A stretch of 64,000 nucleotides of DNA from Bremerella sp. TYQ1 (GTDB lineage: Bacteria; Planctomycetota; Planctomycetia; Pirellulales; Pirellulaceae): assembly GCF_020150455.1 (NCBI RefSeq), contig NZ_CP083740.1:5911001-5975000 (forward strand). The letters are read 5' to 3'. Both the position numbers and the translations under genes were made by a program. Shown one piece after another: positions 42,848-52,387 of this stretch (position 1 is its first letter; every line of letters begins with the position of its first letter). A model generated the notes under the pieces. That model was not told the origin of the DNA. It saw only the letters and a list, made by a program, of their open reading frames with translations, and searched no databases.

Positions 42848-45800
42848 ATGAACTTCATTCACCTTGCGGTCAAACAGCCAATCACCGTCGCGGTGGGCGT
42901 TATTCTCAGCTTGATGGCTGGGGTGCTTGCGTTCACTCGCATGCCCATTCGAATGACACCGGAAGTCGAATCGGTCGTTGTGTCGGTGATGACCTATTGG
43001 GAAAACGCTTCGGCTCAGGAAATCGAATCGGACGTCATCGAAGAGCAAGAGCAACGCCTGGGCGACTTGTCGGGGCTCGTTTCGATGACGAGCATCAGCC
43101 AGCCAGGCTCAGGGCAAATTCGTCTCGAATTCATGACCGGCACGAACATCGACGAAGCGATGGCCGAAGTCGATCAGAAGTTATCGGAAGTTTCGGGCTA
43201 TCCCCCGGAAGTCGATCAGCCGCAAGTGGAAGACTTCGATCCTGAATCGGTCGACTATATCTCTTGGATCGGATTGGCTTCGACCGATCCGAACTTCGAT
43301 GCGACGACGTTATACGACTTCATGGAGCGGCGACTACGACCTCGCTTCGAGCGTATTCCTGGCGTGTCGCAAGTCGGTATTCGAGGGGCTCGTGAAAAGG
43401 AAGTCCAGATTCGTGTCGACCCTGTCGCGCTGGCTCAGCGTGGCATTACCTACCAGGAACTCGTCAACGCGCTGCAGTACAACAACGGAAACTTCTCTGG
43501 CGGAAAGCTGCCGGAGGGGAAGAGCGATATTCGGGTGCGTAGCGTCGGCCGTTTTCGTGATGCTCAGTGGGTTGAGAACCTGGTGATCCGCCGCGAAACG
43601 ACCGGGCCGATCTATTTGCGAGATGTTGCCACCGTTGAAGTCGCTCACAAGGAGATGACCGAATGGGTGCGTGCTCGTGGGCAGACGATGCCGTTCTTTA
43701 ATTTCATGCTGGAAAGCGGCGGCAACCTGCTCGAGACGATGGATGGCATCAATCGAGAGCTGGAAGAGTTGAACCAACCAGGCGGTGTGCTCGAGCAGGA
43801 AGCAAACCGACTGGGGCTCAACGGCACGCTGGAACTGGTACAAACCTACGATGCGACGACCTATGTCGTGGACGCGATTGCGCTGGTTGAAAGCAATATT
43901 TTAATGGGCGGTTTGCTGGCGATCGCCACACTGCTTTTGTTTTTGCGATCGCTACGAACGATCGGGATTATCGCGATTGCGATTCCGATTTCGACAGTGG
44001 TGGCTGTCGTGGTGATGGTGGCGATGGGCCGTTCGATGAATATTATTTCGCTGGCCGGGATGGCATTTGCCGTCGGGATGGTGGTCGATAATGCGATTGT
44101 GGTAATCGAGAACATCTTCCGGCATATCGAGATGGGCAAGTCGGCCACAAGAGCCGCCGCCGATGGTACGCAGGAAGTGGCCGGGGCAGTACTGGCATCG
44201 ACGCTGACGACGTTGGTTGTGTTCTTCCCGATTCTGTTGATTGAAGAGCAAGCTGGTCAGCTCTTCCGCGATATTGCTTTGGCCATCATGGCAGCCGTGG
44301 GGGTCAGTTTTATTGTCTCGACGACCGTTATTCCTTCAGCCGCGGGGCAGTGGCTGAAGGCGAAGTCGATTCAACAACACGCCAGCGAGTCGGCCATCAT
44401 GAAGAATCCGAATGCGAAACCGAAGACGTTTCGTGCTCGGGTTTGGAAATGGATGATAGCGATCACCGACGTGCCGGCGATGGTCGGGAGCACTGTCTAT
44501 ACATTGATTGGCAACTGGGCTACACGCTTAGCGGTCATCGGCGGTTTCGGTGTTGCCACGATCGTTGGCATTTGGCTGTTGATTCCACCTCTCGATTACC
44601 TGCCGACAGGTAATCGAAACATCGTTCTGGGGATGCTGCTTCCTCCGCCGGGATACAACGTCGATCAATTGTCTGAGATCGGTGCTCGAATGGAAGCGAA
44701 GATCAAACCAGCTTGGGAAGCGGCCGGCGATAAGTTCGGTGCTGAAGCAGCCATTCGTGGGCATGAGTGGGACGGTGAGGATAACCGTGTTCCTGTGCCG
44801 ATGATGGGAACGGAGGAAACGGTGTTGCCTCCGCCGCTGGATCACTACTTCCTGGTTGCCTGGGATGGTCAGGTGTTTCAAGTTGGTATCTCAAAGGACA
44901 AAGAGAAAGTCGTCGATACGTTGCCACTTTTCAGCGACGCGGCCGGGGGTGATCAAGCTCCGGGGGTGATTAATTTCGCTTTCCAGATGCCGCTGTTCCG
45001 TACCGGGGGAACGACAGGGTCGGCTATCAAGATTGATCTGATCGGGGACGATCTCGATCGTGTCAGTGGCGCCGCTGGGGCTTTGCTGGGGAAACTTGTC
45101 GAAAACTATGGACCTTATTCGGTGACTCCAGAGCCAGCTAACTTTGCGTTGCCAACGCCTGAGATTCGGATCACGCCGGATGATGAACGGCTGCAAGATG
45201 TCAACATGACGCGACGAGATATCGGCTTGGCCGTGGCCGCCAATGGTGACGGGATCTTGTTGCCTCGTGCGTTCGATGTCGGCGGTGAACTCAAAGACCT
45301 GAAAGTGATCAACGCGGAAGCATTGAGTAGCGATCCGACCAACGCGATGTTTAACTCGCCGATCGCGACACCAAGCGGAGCGGTCGTTGACTTGGAAAGT
45401 TTATCGACGCCCGAACGTGTTGAAGCGGCTGATCAGATTAAACATGTCGATCGTCAACGAGCGGTGACTTTGCAGTTCACTCCTCCGCCGGGGCTTCCTC
45501 TGCAAGAGGCAATTGATGCGGTTGAAAAAACGGTGGGCGAACTACGCGAAGCCGGGGCCATTACGCCGGACGTGGAAATGCAGTTGGCAGGTTCCGCAGG
45601 GCAGTTGTCGCAGATTCGCGAAGCACTGATGGGAGACGGAACCATTATGGGGACGATCTTCAGCTCGCTGTTTCTCGCCTTGGTGATTGTCTATCTGCTA
45701 ATGGTGGTGCTGTTCCAAAGCTGGACTTATCCGTTGGTGATTATGGTGAGCGTGCCGCTGGCGCTTTTGGGCGGCTTTGCTGGCTTGGCTTTGGTGCATC

Positions 45801-46225
45801 ATTGGAGCGAAATCGACCGTTATATGCCGATCCAAAATATGGACGTACTGACGATTCTTGGCTTTGTGATTCTCGCTGGCGTGGTGGTGAACAACGCGAT
45901 CTTGATCGTTTACCAGACGATCAACTTCCTCGGCGGGCGAAGTGAAGAAGGTGAAGACGTCAGCGATTTGACGCCACGCGAGGCGATCTCGAAGAGTGTC
46001 GAAAGTCGCGTTCGACCGATCTTGATGAGCACGCTGACTTCGGTCGGTGGTATGCTGCCGCTGGTGCTGATGCCTGGCTCTGGGAGCGAACTTTATCGAG
46101 GTCTTGGGGCAGTGGTTGTCGGTGGCTTGGTCGTCTCGACCGTATTCACGATGTTCCTTGTCCCAGTCCTGCTGAGCGTTCTGTTCGATATCTGGAAGCC
46201 TCAGCGAGTCGAGATGGACATCTAG
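42848..46225 (+). CDS. RND efflux transporter permease (AcrB family)
   Basis: A 1125-residue inner-membrane proton/drug antiporter. It starts with the typical MNFIHLAVKQPITVAVGV, shows twelve membrane helices in two groups and two large periplasmic loops. The proton-relay region of TM4 (about residue 412) reads GMVVDNAIVVIEN: one of the two usual Asp residues is kept, the other is Asn. The tandem halves are both present (LTILGFVILAGVVVNNAILIV in the second). It is slightly longer than AcrB. Its regulator and adaptor are immediately upstream. Confidence 0.93.
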   Translation: MNFIHLAVKQPITVAVGVILSLMAGVLAFTRMPIRMTPEVESVVVSVMTYWENASAQEIESDVIEEQEQRLGDLSGLVSMTSISQPGSGQIRLEFMTGTNIDEAMAEVDQKLSEVSGYPPEVDQPQVEDFDPESVDYISWIGLASTDPNFDATTLYDFMERRLRPRFERIPGVSQVGIRGAREKEVQIRVDPVALAQRGITYQELVNALQYNNGNFSGGKLPEGKSDIRVRSVGRFRDAQWVENLVIRRETTGPIYLRDVATVEVAHKEMTEWVRARGQTMPFFNFMLESGGNLLETMDGINRELEELNQPGGVLEQEANRLGLNGTLELVQTYDATTYVVDAIALVESNILMGGLLAIATLLLFLRSLRTIGIIAIAIPISTVVAVVVMVAMGRSMNIISLAGMAFAVGMVVDNAIVVIENIFRHIEMGKSATRAAADGTQEVAGAVLASTLTTLVVFFPILLIEEQAGQLFRDIALAIMAAVGVSFIVSTTVIPSAAGQWLKAKSIQQHASESAIMKNPNAKPKTFRARVWKWMIAITDVPAMVGSTVYTLIGNWATRLAVIGGFGVATIVGIWLLIPPLDYLPTGNRNIVLGMLLPPPGYNVDQLSEIGARMEAKIKPAWEAAGDKFGAEAAIRGHEWDGEDNRVPVPMMGTEETVLPPPLDHYFLVAWDGQVFQVGISKDKEKVVDTLPLFSDAAGGDQAPGVINFAFQMPLFRTGGTTGSAIKIDLIGDDLDRVSGAAGALLGKLVENYGPYSVTPEPANFALPTPEIRITPDDERLQDVNMTRRDIGLAVAANGDGILLPRAFDVGGELKDLKVINAEALSSDPTNAMFNSPIATPSGAVVDLESLSTPERVEAADQIKHVDRQRAVTLQFTPPPGLPLQEAIDAVEKTVGELREAGAITPDVEMQLAGSAGQLSQIREALMGDGTIMGTIFSSLFLALVIVYLLMVVLFQSWTYPLVIMVSVPLALLGGFAGLALVHHWSEIDRYMPIQNMDVLTILGFVILAGVVVNNAILIVYQTINFLGGRSEEGEDVSDLTPREAISKSVESRVRPILMSTLTSVGGMLPLVLMPGSGSELYRGLGAVVVGGLVVSTVFTMFLVPVLLSVLFDIWKPQRVEMDI

Positions 46226-46266
46226 GCCCAGCCGCACTTCCCTATTGATCGGTCGATGCTAGTCGA

Positions 46267-46464
46267 CTAGTCGTAATCTTGTTCCGGCTCGGCCCAGGCG
46301 GTTGCTTCGCCGTCAGGGTCGATCTGGACATGAATCACATGTGGTCGGCAGCAAACCGGGCAGTCTTCGACAAACTGCTGGGCACTTCCCTGCGATGGAT
46401 CGAGCGGGATGACGATGTCTTCACCGCAAGCATTGCAGACGTAGGTGATTTCCGTTTGCATCAT
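46267..46464 (-). CDS. CPXCG motif-containing cysteine-rich protein
   Basis: ATG 46464 is fixed by a good ribosome site (AGGAGA, 46472-46477); the open frame to 46668 lies inside the neighbour. The 65-residue protein has a zinc-ribbon-like pattern, YVCNACGEDIVIPLD and then VEDCPVCCRPHVIHVQ, followed by an acidic tail. Small CPXCG proteins are common in proteobacteria and planctomycetes; function is unknown. It follows the TIGR04222 gene by 28 bases on the same strand. Confidence 0.88.
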   Translation of the reverse strand: MMQTEITYVCNACGEDIVIPLDPSQGSAQQFVEDCPVCCRPHVIHVQIDPDGEATAWAEPEQDYD

Positions 46465-46492
46465 AATCGTTCTCCTTTTTATGGTGTAAGAG

Positions 46493-47977
46493 CTAGGATC
46501 CACATCCTCCACAACCGCTTCCGCAGCCACTGCCGCAACTACTTCCACAGCCGCTTCCTCCGTCGCCACATCCAGACGAGCAGCCAGCTCCGTAGCCGCC
46601 CCAAAACGAATTTTGCTCCTGACGATACTCTTGGGCAAGCGGATAAAGATCGCCTGATGAAAATGCAAAGATGCCGAACAGCCCCGTCGCTAGGAAATAG
46701 TCGTCCGGAGTGTTGATTTGCGTCCCTGGGGCGGCTGGGTTTAGATGGGCATGCTTATGCTGCCAGTCGGCCAGGATCGCGTCTCCCCGAGGGGTTCGTC
46801 CTTTGCGGATGGCCAGCCATATGCTTGCTACCAAAACCGCCGCGGCCATGATAGCGACAAACAGAAACGGTTTCTCTCGAGCGATCCCAATGCCCATTTT
46901 GACGAAACCGAATAGGGCGATCCCCAATAAGATCAGGCTCGGCAGCCACCGACGTATCGTGGGCTCGAACGGGTTGGGCTCGAACAGACCCATTTCGGTC
47001 AGCTTGGCCCCCATTTCTTTGGCAATGGGAACCGAGTTGGCGATGACCTTCTTCAGGTTGTCCTTGCCGGTCGAGTTCGCTTCCCGCAGGATGTGGCGTT
47101 CCAATGTCGAGGCATTGCTCGCCGAAGTATTCACCGCAATCAATTGCTTCTCGACTCGACCACCGTTGTAGCTGCCCTCGGCCATTTCCAGTTTCTTTTC
47201 CTGCAGCAGCTTGGCAATCGTTGCCAGGACAAGTCCCTTGGGGCCATGGGCCAGATAAGCGGCCAAATTAGGATCGCTCACGTCAACAGGTATCGGAGGT
47301 TCCGAGATAGGAATCATCCAGCGAAGCATTACGGCAAGCACAAACGATACCCCGGCCACCATCGCATAGAACTTCAGAAACGTCACGCCGTCAAAATCGA
47401 ATGGGGTAACATCGCCAGCGACTTCTGCCTGGCAGCCACCAATGCTCAGCAGCGGTAGGACGACCAGCAATAGAAGGGCAAACCAATTCAGCGGATTGCG
47501 GGGAATCACGAAATAATCCCGTACGTTCACCCAGCGGCTATCGACCACCGATTCCATTTGCTTTCCTGGCGGTGGCCAGATGTCCGAGGGCGGCGCATGT
47601 TTGAAGAATCGTTCGTAGCTTTCGAGTGTCTTCGAATACCAGTCTTCAAACTTACCGGCTTCTTCCGTTCGTCCGGTCGTCGGCACGTGGTGCAGCGGAC
47701 GAGGCAAGATCTCTTCGCACAGCTTCTGCCAATATGAATGCGTATACGTCAGATGTAAGTGCCATGCCTGATCGACCGCTTCGCAAGGCGATACCGCATG
47801 ACCAGCTACCATGGATAGGAACACGAATCGGCGATATTCATCGACAACTCGCTGAGCGTAGCCGAGCCGCCAACCATTCTCTCTCGCCAATCGGGCAGCG
47901 AACGTGAGCGTGGTTCCTTCGTCGTCAAAGGTAAACGCTTCGATCTTGTTCCATAACGCTTCGGCTTGAAAATCCAT
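46493..47977 (-). CDS. TIGR04222 domain membrane protein with Cys/Gly tail
   Basis: A 494-residue protein. The first about 130 residues form a soluble part with EAVDQAWHLHLTYTHSYW, a motif seen in glycine-rich-domain-like proteins. Four or five membrane helices follow. The C-terminus is a short, very Cys/Gly/Ser-rich run (GCGSSCGSGCGSGCGGCGS), typical of TIGR04222-type proteins. Function is unknown. It is upstream of a CPXCG gene, and divergent from a PhoD-like phosphatase whose likely start is 137 bases away. Confidence 0.85.
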   Translation of the reverse strand: MDFQAEALWNKIEAFTFDDEGTTLTFAARLARENGWRLGYAQRVVDEYRRFVFLSMVAGHAVSPCEAVDQAWHLHLTYTHSYWQKLCEEILPRPLHHVPTTGRTEEAGKFEDWYSKTLESYERFFKHAPPSDIWPPPGKQMESVVDSRWVNVRDYFVIPRNPLNWFALLLLVVLPLLSIGGCQAEVAGDVTPFDFDGVTFLKFYAMVAGVSFVLAVMLRWMIPISEPPIPVDVSDPNLAAYLAHGPKGLVLATIAKLLQEKKLEMAEGSYNGGRVEKQLIAVNTSASNASTLERHILREANSTGKDNLKKVIANSVPIAKEMGAKLTEMGLFEPNPFEPTIRRWLPSLILLGIALFGFVKMGIGIAREKPFLFVAIMAAAVLVASIWLAIRKGRTPRGDAILADWQHKHAHLNPAAPGTQINTPDDYFLATGLFGIFAFSSGDLYPLAQEYRQEQNSFWGGYGAGCSSGCGDGGSGCGSSCGSGCGSGCGGCGS

Positions 47978-48113
47978 GACAAGCGTGCTCCGGTATTCGG
48001 AAAATTTGCGGTTCAGTCCGCTGGGTTATATTCTAAAGGGAATCCCACCGGCGAAGCGACCAAGAAAGCTCCGTCACGCCCCTTTTCCAAACACCGTTCA
48101 GGATCCCCTCCCC

Positions 48114-49544
48114 ATGACCGCTTCGCCATTTAACCGCCGCAAGTTTTTGCAGTCGTCGGTCGCTACGGCTGCATTGATTAGTTCCGCCCAGGCGAACGAT
48201 ACGAAAATTGTGCAGCATCCGGTCTTTCAAGCGACAGGAATTCGTGTCGGGGAAGTCACGCCGACATCGGCAATCGTTTGGACGCGTCTGACGAAGAACG
48301 CAACGCGGACTAACGACGGCATCGTTTTCAAGAAGCGTGGCAAGTCGGAAGAAGCACTGAAGACCCCCGTCGAGCAAATCGAAGGAGCCTGTCCTGGGCA
48401 GCCGGGCAAGATCCGATTGCATTATACCAACGATCCAAATCAAAACGCTCTGCAAATGACCGATTGGATCGAAGTGGATGAATCGACCGATTTCATCCAT
48501 CAATTTGAACTAACCGATTTGCAGCCAGCCACGGAATACCACGTGATCTGCCAGACCCAAGTCGACGGCGAGGTACACGACGGTGCGCGGTTGGCAAACT
48601 TCCGCACGGCACCAAAACCAGATGAACCGAAGCCGGTCAACTTCTGCGTGATGACATGCCAGGGATATCCGGATCGCGATCACGAAGATGGCCATCCGAT
48701 TTATCCGGCAATGACGGCGAAAGATCCCGATTTCATTTCGCTTACCGGAGATTTAATCTACTACGATAATGATGCCCCCAGTGCGATGTCGGTCGACTTG
48801 GCTCGTTTGCATTGGCAACGGATGTTCAGCTTGCCTCGATTGGTCGATGCCCTCAGCAAAACGTCAACTTACTGGCTGAAAGATGACCACGACACGCTCG
48901 ACGACGACTCGTGGCCAGGTCAGAAGTATGGAACGTTGACTTTCGAGAAAGGCCAGGATATCTTCCGTCAGCAGGCTCCCCTGGGAAGCGAATCTTACCG
49001 GACGTTTCGCTGGGGAAAAGATCTGCAGATCTGGCTGACCGATGGTCGTGATTTTCGCACGCCTAATAAAATGCCCGACGGTCCCGAGAAGACCATCTGG
49101 GGTACCGAGCAAAAAGCCTGGTTCAAGCGAACCGTTCGCGAGAGCGATGCGACTTGGAAAATCTTGATCAGTCCTACGCCGATTGTGGGGCCGGACCGCA
49201 AACGTAAGAACGACAATCATGCCAACGAAGGTTTCGCCCACGAAGGAAACGAGATTCGTCGCTGGATGCAGGAGCATGTGCCGGACAATTTCTTTGTCGT
49301 TTGTGGCGATCGGCACTGGCAATATCATTCGGTCCATCCCGAAACCGGGGTGAAAGAGTTTAGCGTTGGTGCAGCGAGTAACTCGCATGCTGGAGGAACG
49401 CCTGGCCGCGACCCCAACATGCATCGTTTCCACAAAGTCCAAGGCGGGTTCTTGAACGTCTCGGTCAACAGTTCGTCAATCACCTTTCAGCTTTGCGATG
49501 TCGACGGAAACGTCTCGTTCGAACAGCAGTTTACAACCAGCTGA
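48114..49544 (+). CDS. PhoD-like alkaline phosphatase/phosphodiesterase
   Basis: ATG 48114 gives MTASPFNRRKFLQSSVATAA, a twin-arginine signal, so the frame opening at 47976 is not used. The 476-residue enzyme has an N-terminal fibronectin-like part (ATGIRVGEVTPTSAIVWTRL) and a metallophosphatase core: ISLTGDLIYYDND, WLKDDHDTLDDDSWPG and FFVVCGDRHWQYHS. These carry the Asp and His metal ligands of the PhoD family. It should act on phosphate esters outside the cytoplasm. No pho box was recognised. Confidence 0.9.
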   Translation: MTASPFNRRKFLQSSVATAALISSAQANDTKIVQHPVFQATGIRVGEVTPTSAIVWTRLTKNATRTNDGIVFKKRGKSEEALKTPVEQIEGACPGQPGKIRLHYTNDPNQNALQMTDWIEVDESTDFIHQFELTDLQPATEYHVICQTQVDGEVHDGARLANFRTAPKPDEPKPVNFCVMTCQGYPDRDHEDGHPIYPAMTAKDPDFISLTGDLIYYDNDAPSAMSVDLARLHWQRMFSLPRLVDALSKTSTYWLKDDHDTLDDDSWPGQKYGTLTFEKGQDIFRQQAPLGSESYRTFRWGKDLQIWLTDGRDFRTPNKMPDGPEKTIWGTEQKAWFKRTVRESDATWKILISPTPIVGPDRKRKNDNHANEGFAHEGNEIRRWMQEHVPDNFFVVCGDRHWQYHSVHPETGVKEFSVGAASNSHAGGTPGRDPNMHRFHKVQGGFLNVSVNSSSITFQLCDVDGNVSFEQQFTTS

Positions 49545-49636
49545 TTGATCGGGGCGTGACTCTCCGTGGGTGGCGTGGTACCTTGGTTCGCAGTTGGCAA
49601 AATGACCGCGTGGCAAGATTAGCGAAGGTGCCGTTG

Positions 49637-49996
49637 ATGGAATTGTTCGCCGTTGAGATTCGGACCACCCAGTGGCAACCGATGATTCTTTGGTATACGG
49701 CCGCTCTCGGAATGAAGTCAGCCGTTCGCAGCACGGAAGAAGGCTACGCGTTATTGGCTGGGAAAGGATGGCGGCTTTCGCTGCTTCAGCAAGCTGATGA
49801 CGCACCGCGCGATCGTTCCGCAATTAGCCTGGCAATTGAAGTGACCGATCTGAACGCAGCTCGAGAGCATGTTTCCAACTATTTGCAGGAGCCTGCTTTA
49901 CCGATCGAAGTAAGCGACGAAGGCTTCTTGCAGTGGACGGTTTCGGATCCGGATGGAAACCGTATCAAGCTGTTTCAATTCGTCGCTGTCGATTAA
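49637..49996 (+). CDS. VOC superfamily (glyoxalase-like) protein
   Basis: From ATG 49637 the product has 119 residues; the longer frame from 49493 overlaps the phosphatase and is unlikely. It shows the beta-alpha-beta-beta-beta fold signs of VOC proteins: FAVEIRTTQWQPMILWYTAALGM at the front and LQWTVSDPDGNRIKLFQFV at the end, with two paired modules. Possible metal ligands are few (no clear front His), so the reaction cannot be named. Glyoxalase, dioxygenase or resistance functions are all possible. Confidence 0.8.
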   Translation: MELFAVEIRTTQWQPMILWYTAALGMKSAVRSTEEGYALLAGKGWRLSLLQQADDAPRDRSAISLAIEVTDLNAAREHVSNYLQEPALPIEVSDEGFLQWTVSDPDGNRIKLFQFVAVD

Positions 49997-50001
49997 ACAC
50001 C

Positions 50002-50634
50002 CTAGCGGCGTCGTGTTCGCTTGTAACGAATGTTGCAGCCGATCGGGACCGTTTCCGTTACCTCAGGCGATTTCCCTTTGAGTACTGCTTCAATCGCTTG
50101 AGAGACGTAGTTCACTTTGGCTTTTGACGCGTCGGTATCGTCATCCATGGCTCCCATGTAAACCACTTTGCGGTCGCCATCGAGCACGAAGAACTCAGGC
50201 GTTCGTGTCGCTCCCCACGCTTTGCCCAGTTCCTGATTTTCGTCTTTAAGGTACGGGAATTTGAAGCCTGCCGATTTGGCTCGCTCTTGCATGGCTTTCA
50301 GCGAGTCTTCCTCGATCAGATTGGAATTCACTGCGACGATTCCCACTTTGTCGTTGGCTTTCCAATCAGCGGCTAACTGCTTGATCCGTGGTTCATAATC
50401 GACAGCGTACGGGCAACCGTTGCAGGTAAAGATCGCAACGATGGCCTGTTTGCCTTCCAGGTCTTTCCAACTGTGCGACTTTCCGTCCGTCCCGCTCAGA
50501 TCTTCCCATGGCGGAGCAACATCACCGATGCTGAGCACAGGATTGTATTCACCGGCATAGGTATTGGAGAGTGGCACTAAGAGCATCAGCAGTGCGATAA
50601 CGCGGAGCATCGTTCGGAAGTCCCTTATCGACAT
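50002..50634 (-). CDS. Secreted thioredoxin-like protein (AhpC/TSA or TlpA type)
   Basis: From ATG 50634 (ATG 50610 also plausible; the frame is open to 50685) about 210 residues. A signal peptide ends near NTYAG. The redox site is FTCNGCPYA (CxxC) in a TlpA/peroxiredoxin-like fold, with WEDLSGTDGKSHSW before and YLKDENQELGKAWGATRTPEFFV after. The C-terminus ends IGCNIRYKRTRRR, with a third Cys in a phrase common in planctomycete members of this family. It should act in the periplasm in thiol or peroxide chemistry. The stop converges on the VOC gene, 5 bases apart. Confidence 0.85.
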   Translation of the reverse strand: MSIRDFRTMLRVIALLMLLVPLSNTYAGEYNPVLSIGDVAPPWEDLSGTDGKSHSWKDLEGKQAIVAIFTCNGCPYAVDYEPRIKQLAADWKANDKVGIVAVNSNLIEEDSLKAMQERAKSAGFKFPYLKDENQELGKAWGATRTPEFFVLDGDRKVVYMGAMDDDTDASKAKVNYVSQAIEAVLKGKSPEVTETVPIGCNIRYKRTRRR

Positions 50635-50698
50635 GGCGAGTCGGTTGATCTGCGAAAGTTTCTGTAAGGCATTGGCAACGAACAAAATAATTGAGGTC

Positions 50699-50721
50699 CA
50701 TGCTCACGTACTCGTGGGCAT
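50699..50721. repeat. Short palindromic repeat, second copy
   Basis: CATGCTCACG-TACT-CGTGGGCAT matches the element at 38882-38905 except in the loop and last base. It lies in the 144-base gap between the thioredoxin-like and SDR genes. Confidence 0.65.
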
Positions 50722-50778
50722 TTGTCTGCCAAATTACCAGCATACGCCAGACGTCACCGCAGGGCAAAGTGCGAAGGA

Positions 50779-51561
50779 TCAGCCTTGTAGCAGCGACTGG
50801 GCTCCGTCGACATAAATAACGCTTCCGGTCACATGGCTGGCTGCTTTTGACGAAAGAAACAAAACTACGTTCGCGACTTGATCTGGCGTGCCAGGCTTAC
50901 CGTCGGTCAGGGGAACTTTGCCTTCGGGGAACTCGACCGGTTCGGCAACCGAGTCGAGGTCACGCTTTTCGGTGTTATCGTCGATCTCTGTTTCAATCCA
51001 GCCAGGACAAACGGCGTTCACTCGAACTTTCGCATCGGCGAATTCCAGGGCCAACATTTTAGTAATCGCAATCAGCGCCGCTTTGGTTGCCGAGTAAGCA
51101 GTTGCTCCGGTGTTGCTGAACATTCGCGTTCCGTTGACCGAGGCGTTCAAAACGATTGATCCAGTGCCCTTCTTCAAGTGGGGGATCGCCTGTTGAATGC
51201 AGCGAAACGTTCCATGGACGTTGATGTTGAACGTCTTCTCCCACTCTTCTTCCGGCATCTCTTCCAGAGGAGCCCAAACACCATTTACGCCGGCATTGCA
51301 GAACAGCACGTCGAGGCGTCCCCATTTCTCGACTAAACGTTCGATCGCGACACGTACTTCGTCCGGCTTGGTAACATCGGCTTGCAGCGCCATCACCAAG
51401 CCATCTTCCGCTTCGATCTCTTTGACGGTCTCTTCAGGAAAGCTGCGGTTGAGAACGCCGACCCTGGCCCCTTGTCGAGCAAACTGAATGGCGGCTGCTT
51501 GGCCGATTCCAGAGCCACCGCCGGTGACCAGAACAACTTGATCGTGGAATATGGCATCCAT
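50779..51561 (-). CDS. Short-chain dehydrogenase/reductase
   Basis: ATG 51561 (MDAIFHDQVVLVTGGGSG) is preferred over 51591; 260 residues. The classic SDR motifs are present: TGGGSGIGQ for NAD(P) binding, NAGVN, the Ser of LNASVNG, and YSATKAALI with the catalytic Tyr and Lys. The segment QADVTKPDEV and the C-terminal GSVIYVDGAQS are also typical. Substrate is unknown; 3-oxoacyl-ACP or sugar reductases are common in this group. Confidence 0.9.
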   Translation of the reverse strand: MDAIFHDQVVLVTGGGSGIGQAAAIQFARQGARVGVLNRSFPEETVKEIEAEDGLVMALQADVTKPDEVRVAIERLVEKWGRLDVLFCNAGVNGVWAPLEEMPEEEWEKTFNINVHGTFRCIQQAIPHLKKGTGSIVLNASVNGTRMFSNTGATAYSATKAALIAITKMLALEFADAKVRVNAVCPGWIETEIDDNTEKRDLDSVAEPVEFPEGKVPLTDGKPGTPDQVANVVLFLSSKAASHVTGSVIYVDGAQSLLQG

Positions 51562-51645
51562 TGTGGCGTTCCTTGAAGAAAGGGAAATCAAAACGCCATC
51601 GAGGGTGCAAGTCGCATGCCATGCTGCCGAGCGTTAGGCAGCCTC

Positions 51646-52353
51646 TTAGTTTTCGGCGTTCGGCTTGGCCTTTTCAAAGAACATCATATGTTGCCATGGC
51701 AGTCCGTCGAACTGTTTGGCCAGTTGAAAACCATTTGCTTCATATTCCTTGAGCATTTGCTTCTTGCTCATCTTGTGGAGCAACTTGATCGGAACGTTTG
51801 GATCTTCCATGCGAAACTCTAGCAGGGCGATCTTGCCGTCCGGCTTAAGCGACTCGCGCATCCCTTTCAGCATTTCCACAGGGTGCGAGAACTCGTGGTA
51901 AACATCGACGCACAAAATCAAATCGACTTTTTCTTTGGGCAACTTAGGATCGTCGATATCTCCAAGGATCAATTCGATGTTGTCGATCTCTTGCTCGGCG
52001 GCGCGGGCTTTGAGCAGTCGCAACATTTCTGGCTGAATATCAACAGCAAGGACTTTGCCGTTCTCGCCCACCAGCTTCGCCATCTGCAGGCTATAGAAAC
52101 CGTTGCCACAGCCCATGTCGCATACCGTCATGCCAGGTTCAACGCCGAGGTTCTTCAGCATCTTTTCGCAGTCTTCTTCGCGCTGACGACTTTCTCGAAT
52201 CAGCCACGGAGCACCGGTATAGTGCATGGTTTGAGCGATCTGCCGACCTAAGTAGACCGGACGGCCATCAATCTGCTCGACCCCTTCCTGGGCATAAGTT
52301 TGGCAGGCAGTGGCGCAAAGAAGAGCAGCGGCGAAAGCGTAGGTGCGAAACAT
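51646..52353 (-). CDS. Exported class I SAM-dependent methyltransferase
   Basis: A 235-residue protein with a clear signal peptide (FAAALLCATACQTYAQE; a Cys near residue 17 could also be read as a lipobox). The methyltransferase core follows: VCDMGCGNGFYSLQMAKLV (motif I), LAVDIQPEML and LILCVDVYHEF. The pattern resembles UbiE/Mmt-like enzymes. An exported SAM-dependent enzyme is odd, since SAM is cytoplasmic; the family occurs repeatedly in planctomycetes with no assigned role. The lpxI gene lies 34 bases upstream on the same strand. Confidence 0.82.
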   Translation of the reverse strand: MFRTYAFAAALLCATACQTYAQEGVEQIDGRPVYLGRQIAQTMHYTGAPWLIRESRQREEDCEKMLKNLGVEPGMTVCDMGCGNGFYSLQMAKLVGENGKVLAVDIQPEMLRLLKARAAEQEIDNIELILGDIDDPKLPKEKVDLILCVDVYHEFSHPVEMLKGMRESLKPDGKIALLEFRMEDPNVPIKLLHKMSKKQMLKEYEANGFQLAKQFDGLPWQHMMFFEKAKPNAEN

Positions 52354-52387
52354 AGGTTCTCGGCAAGTGCGGCCGGGAACGTGTTCC

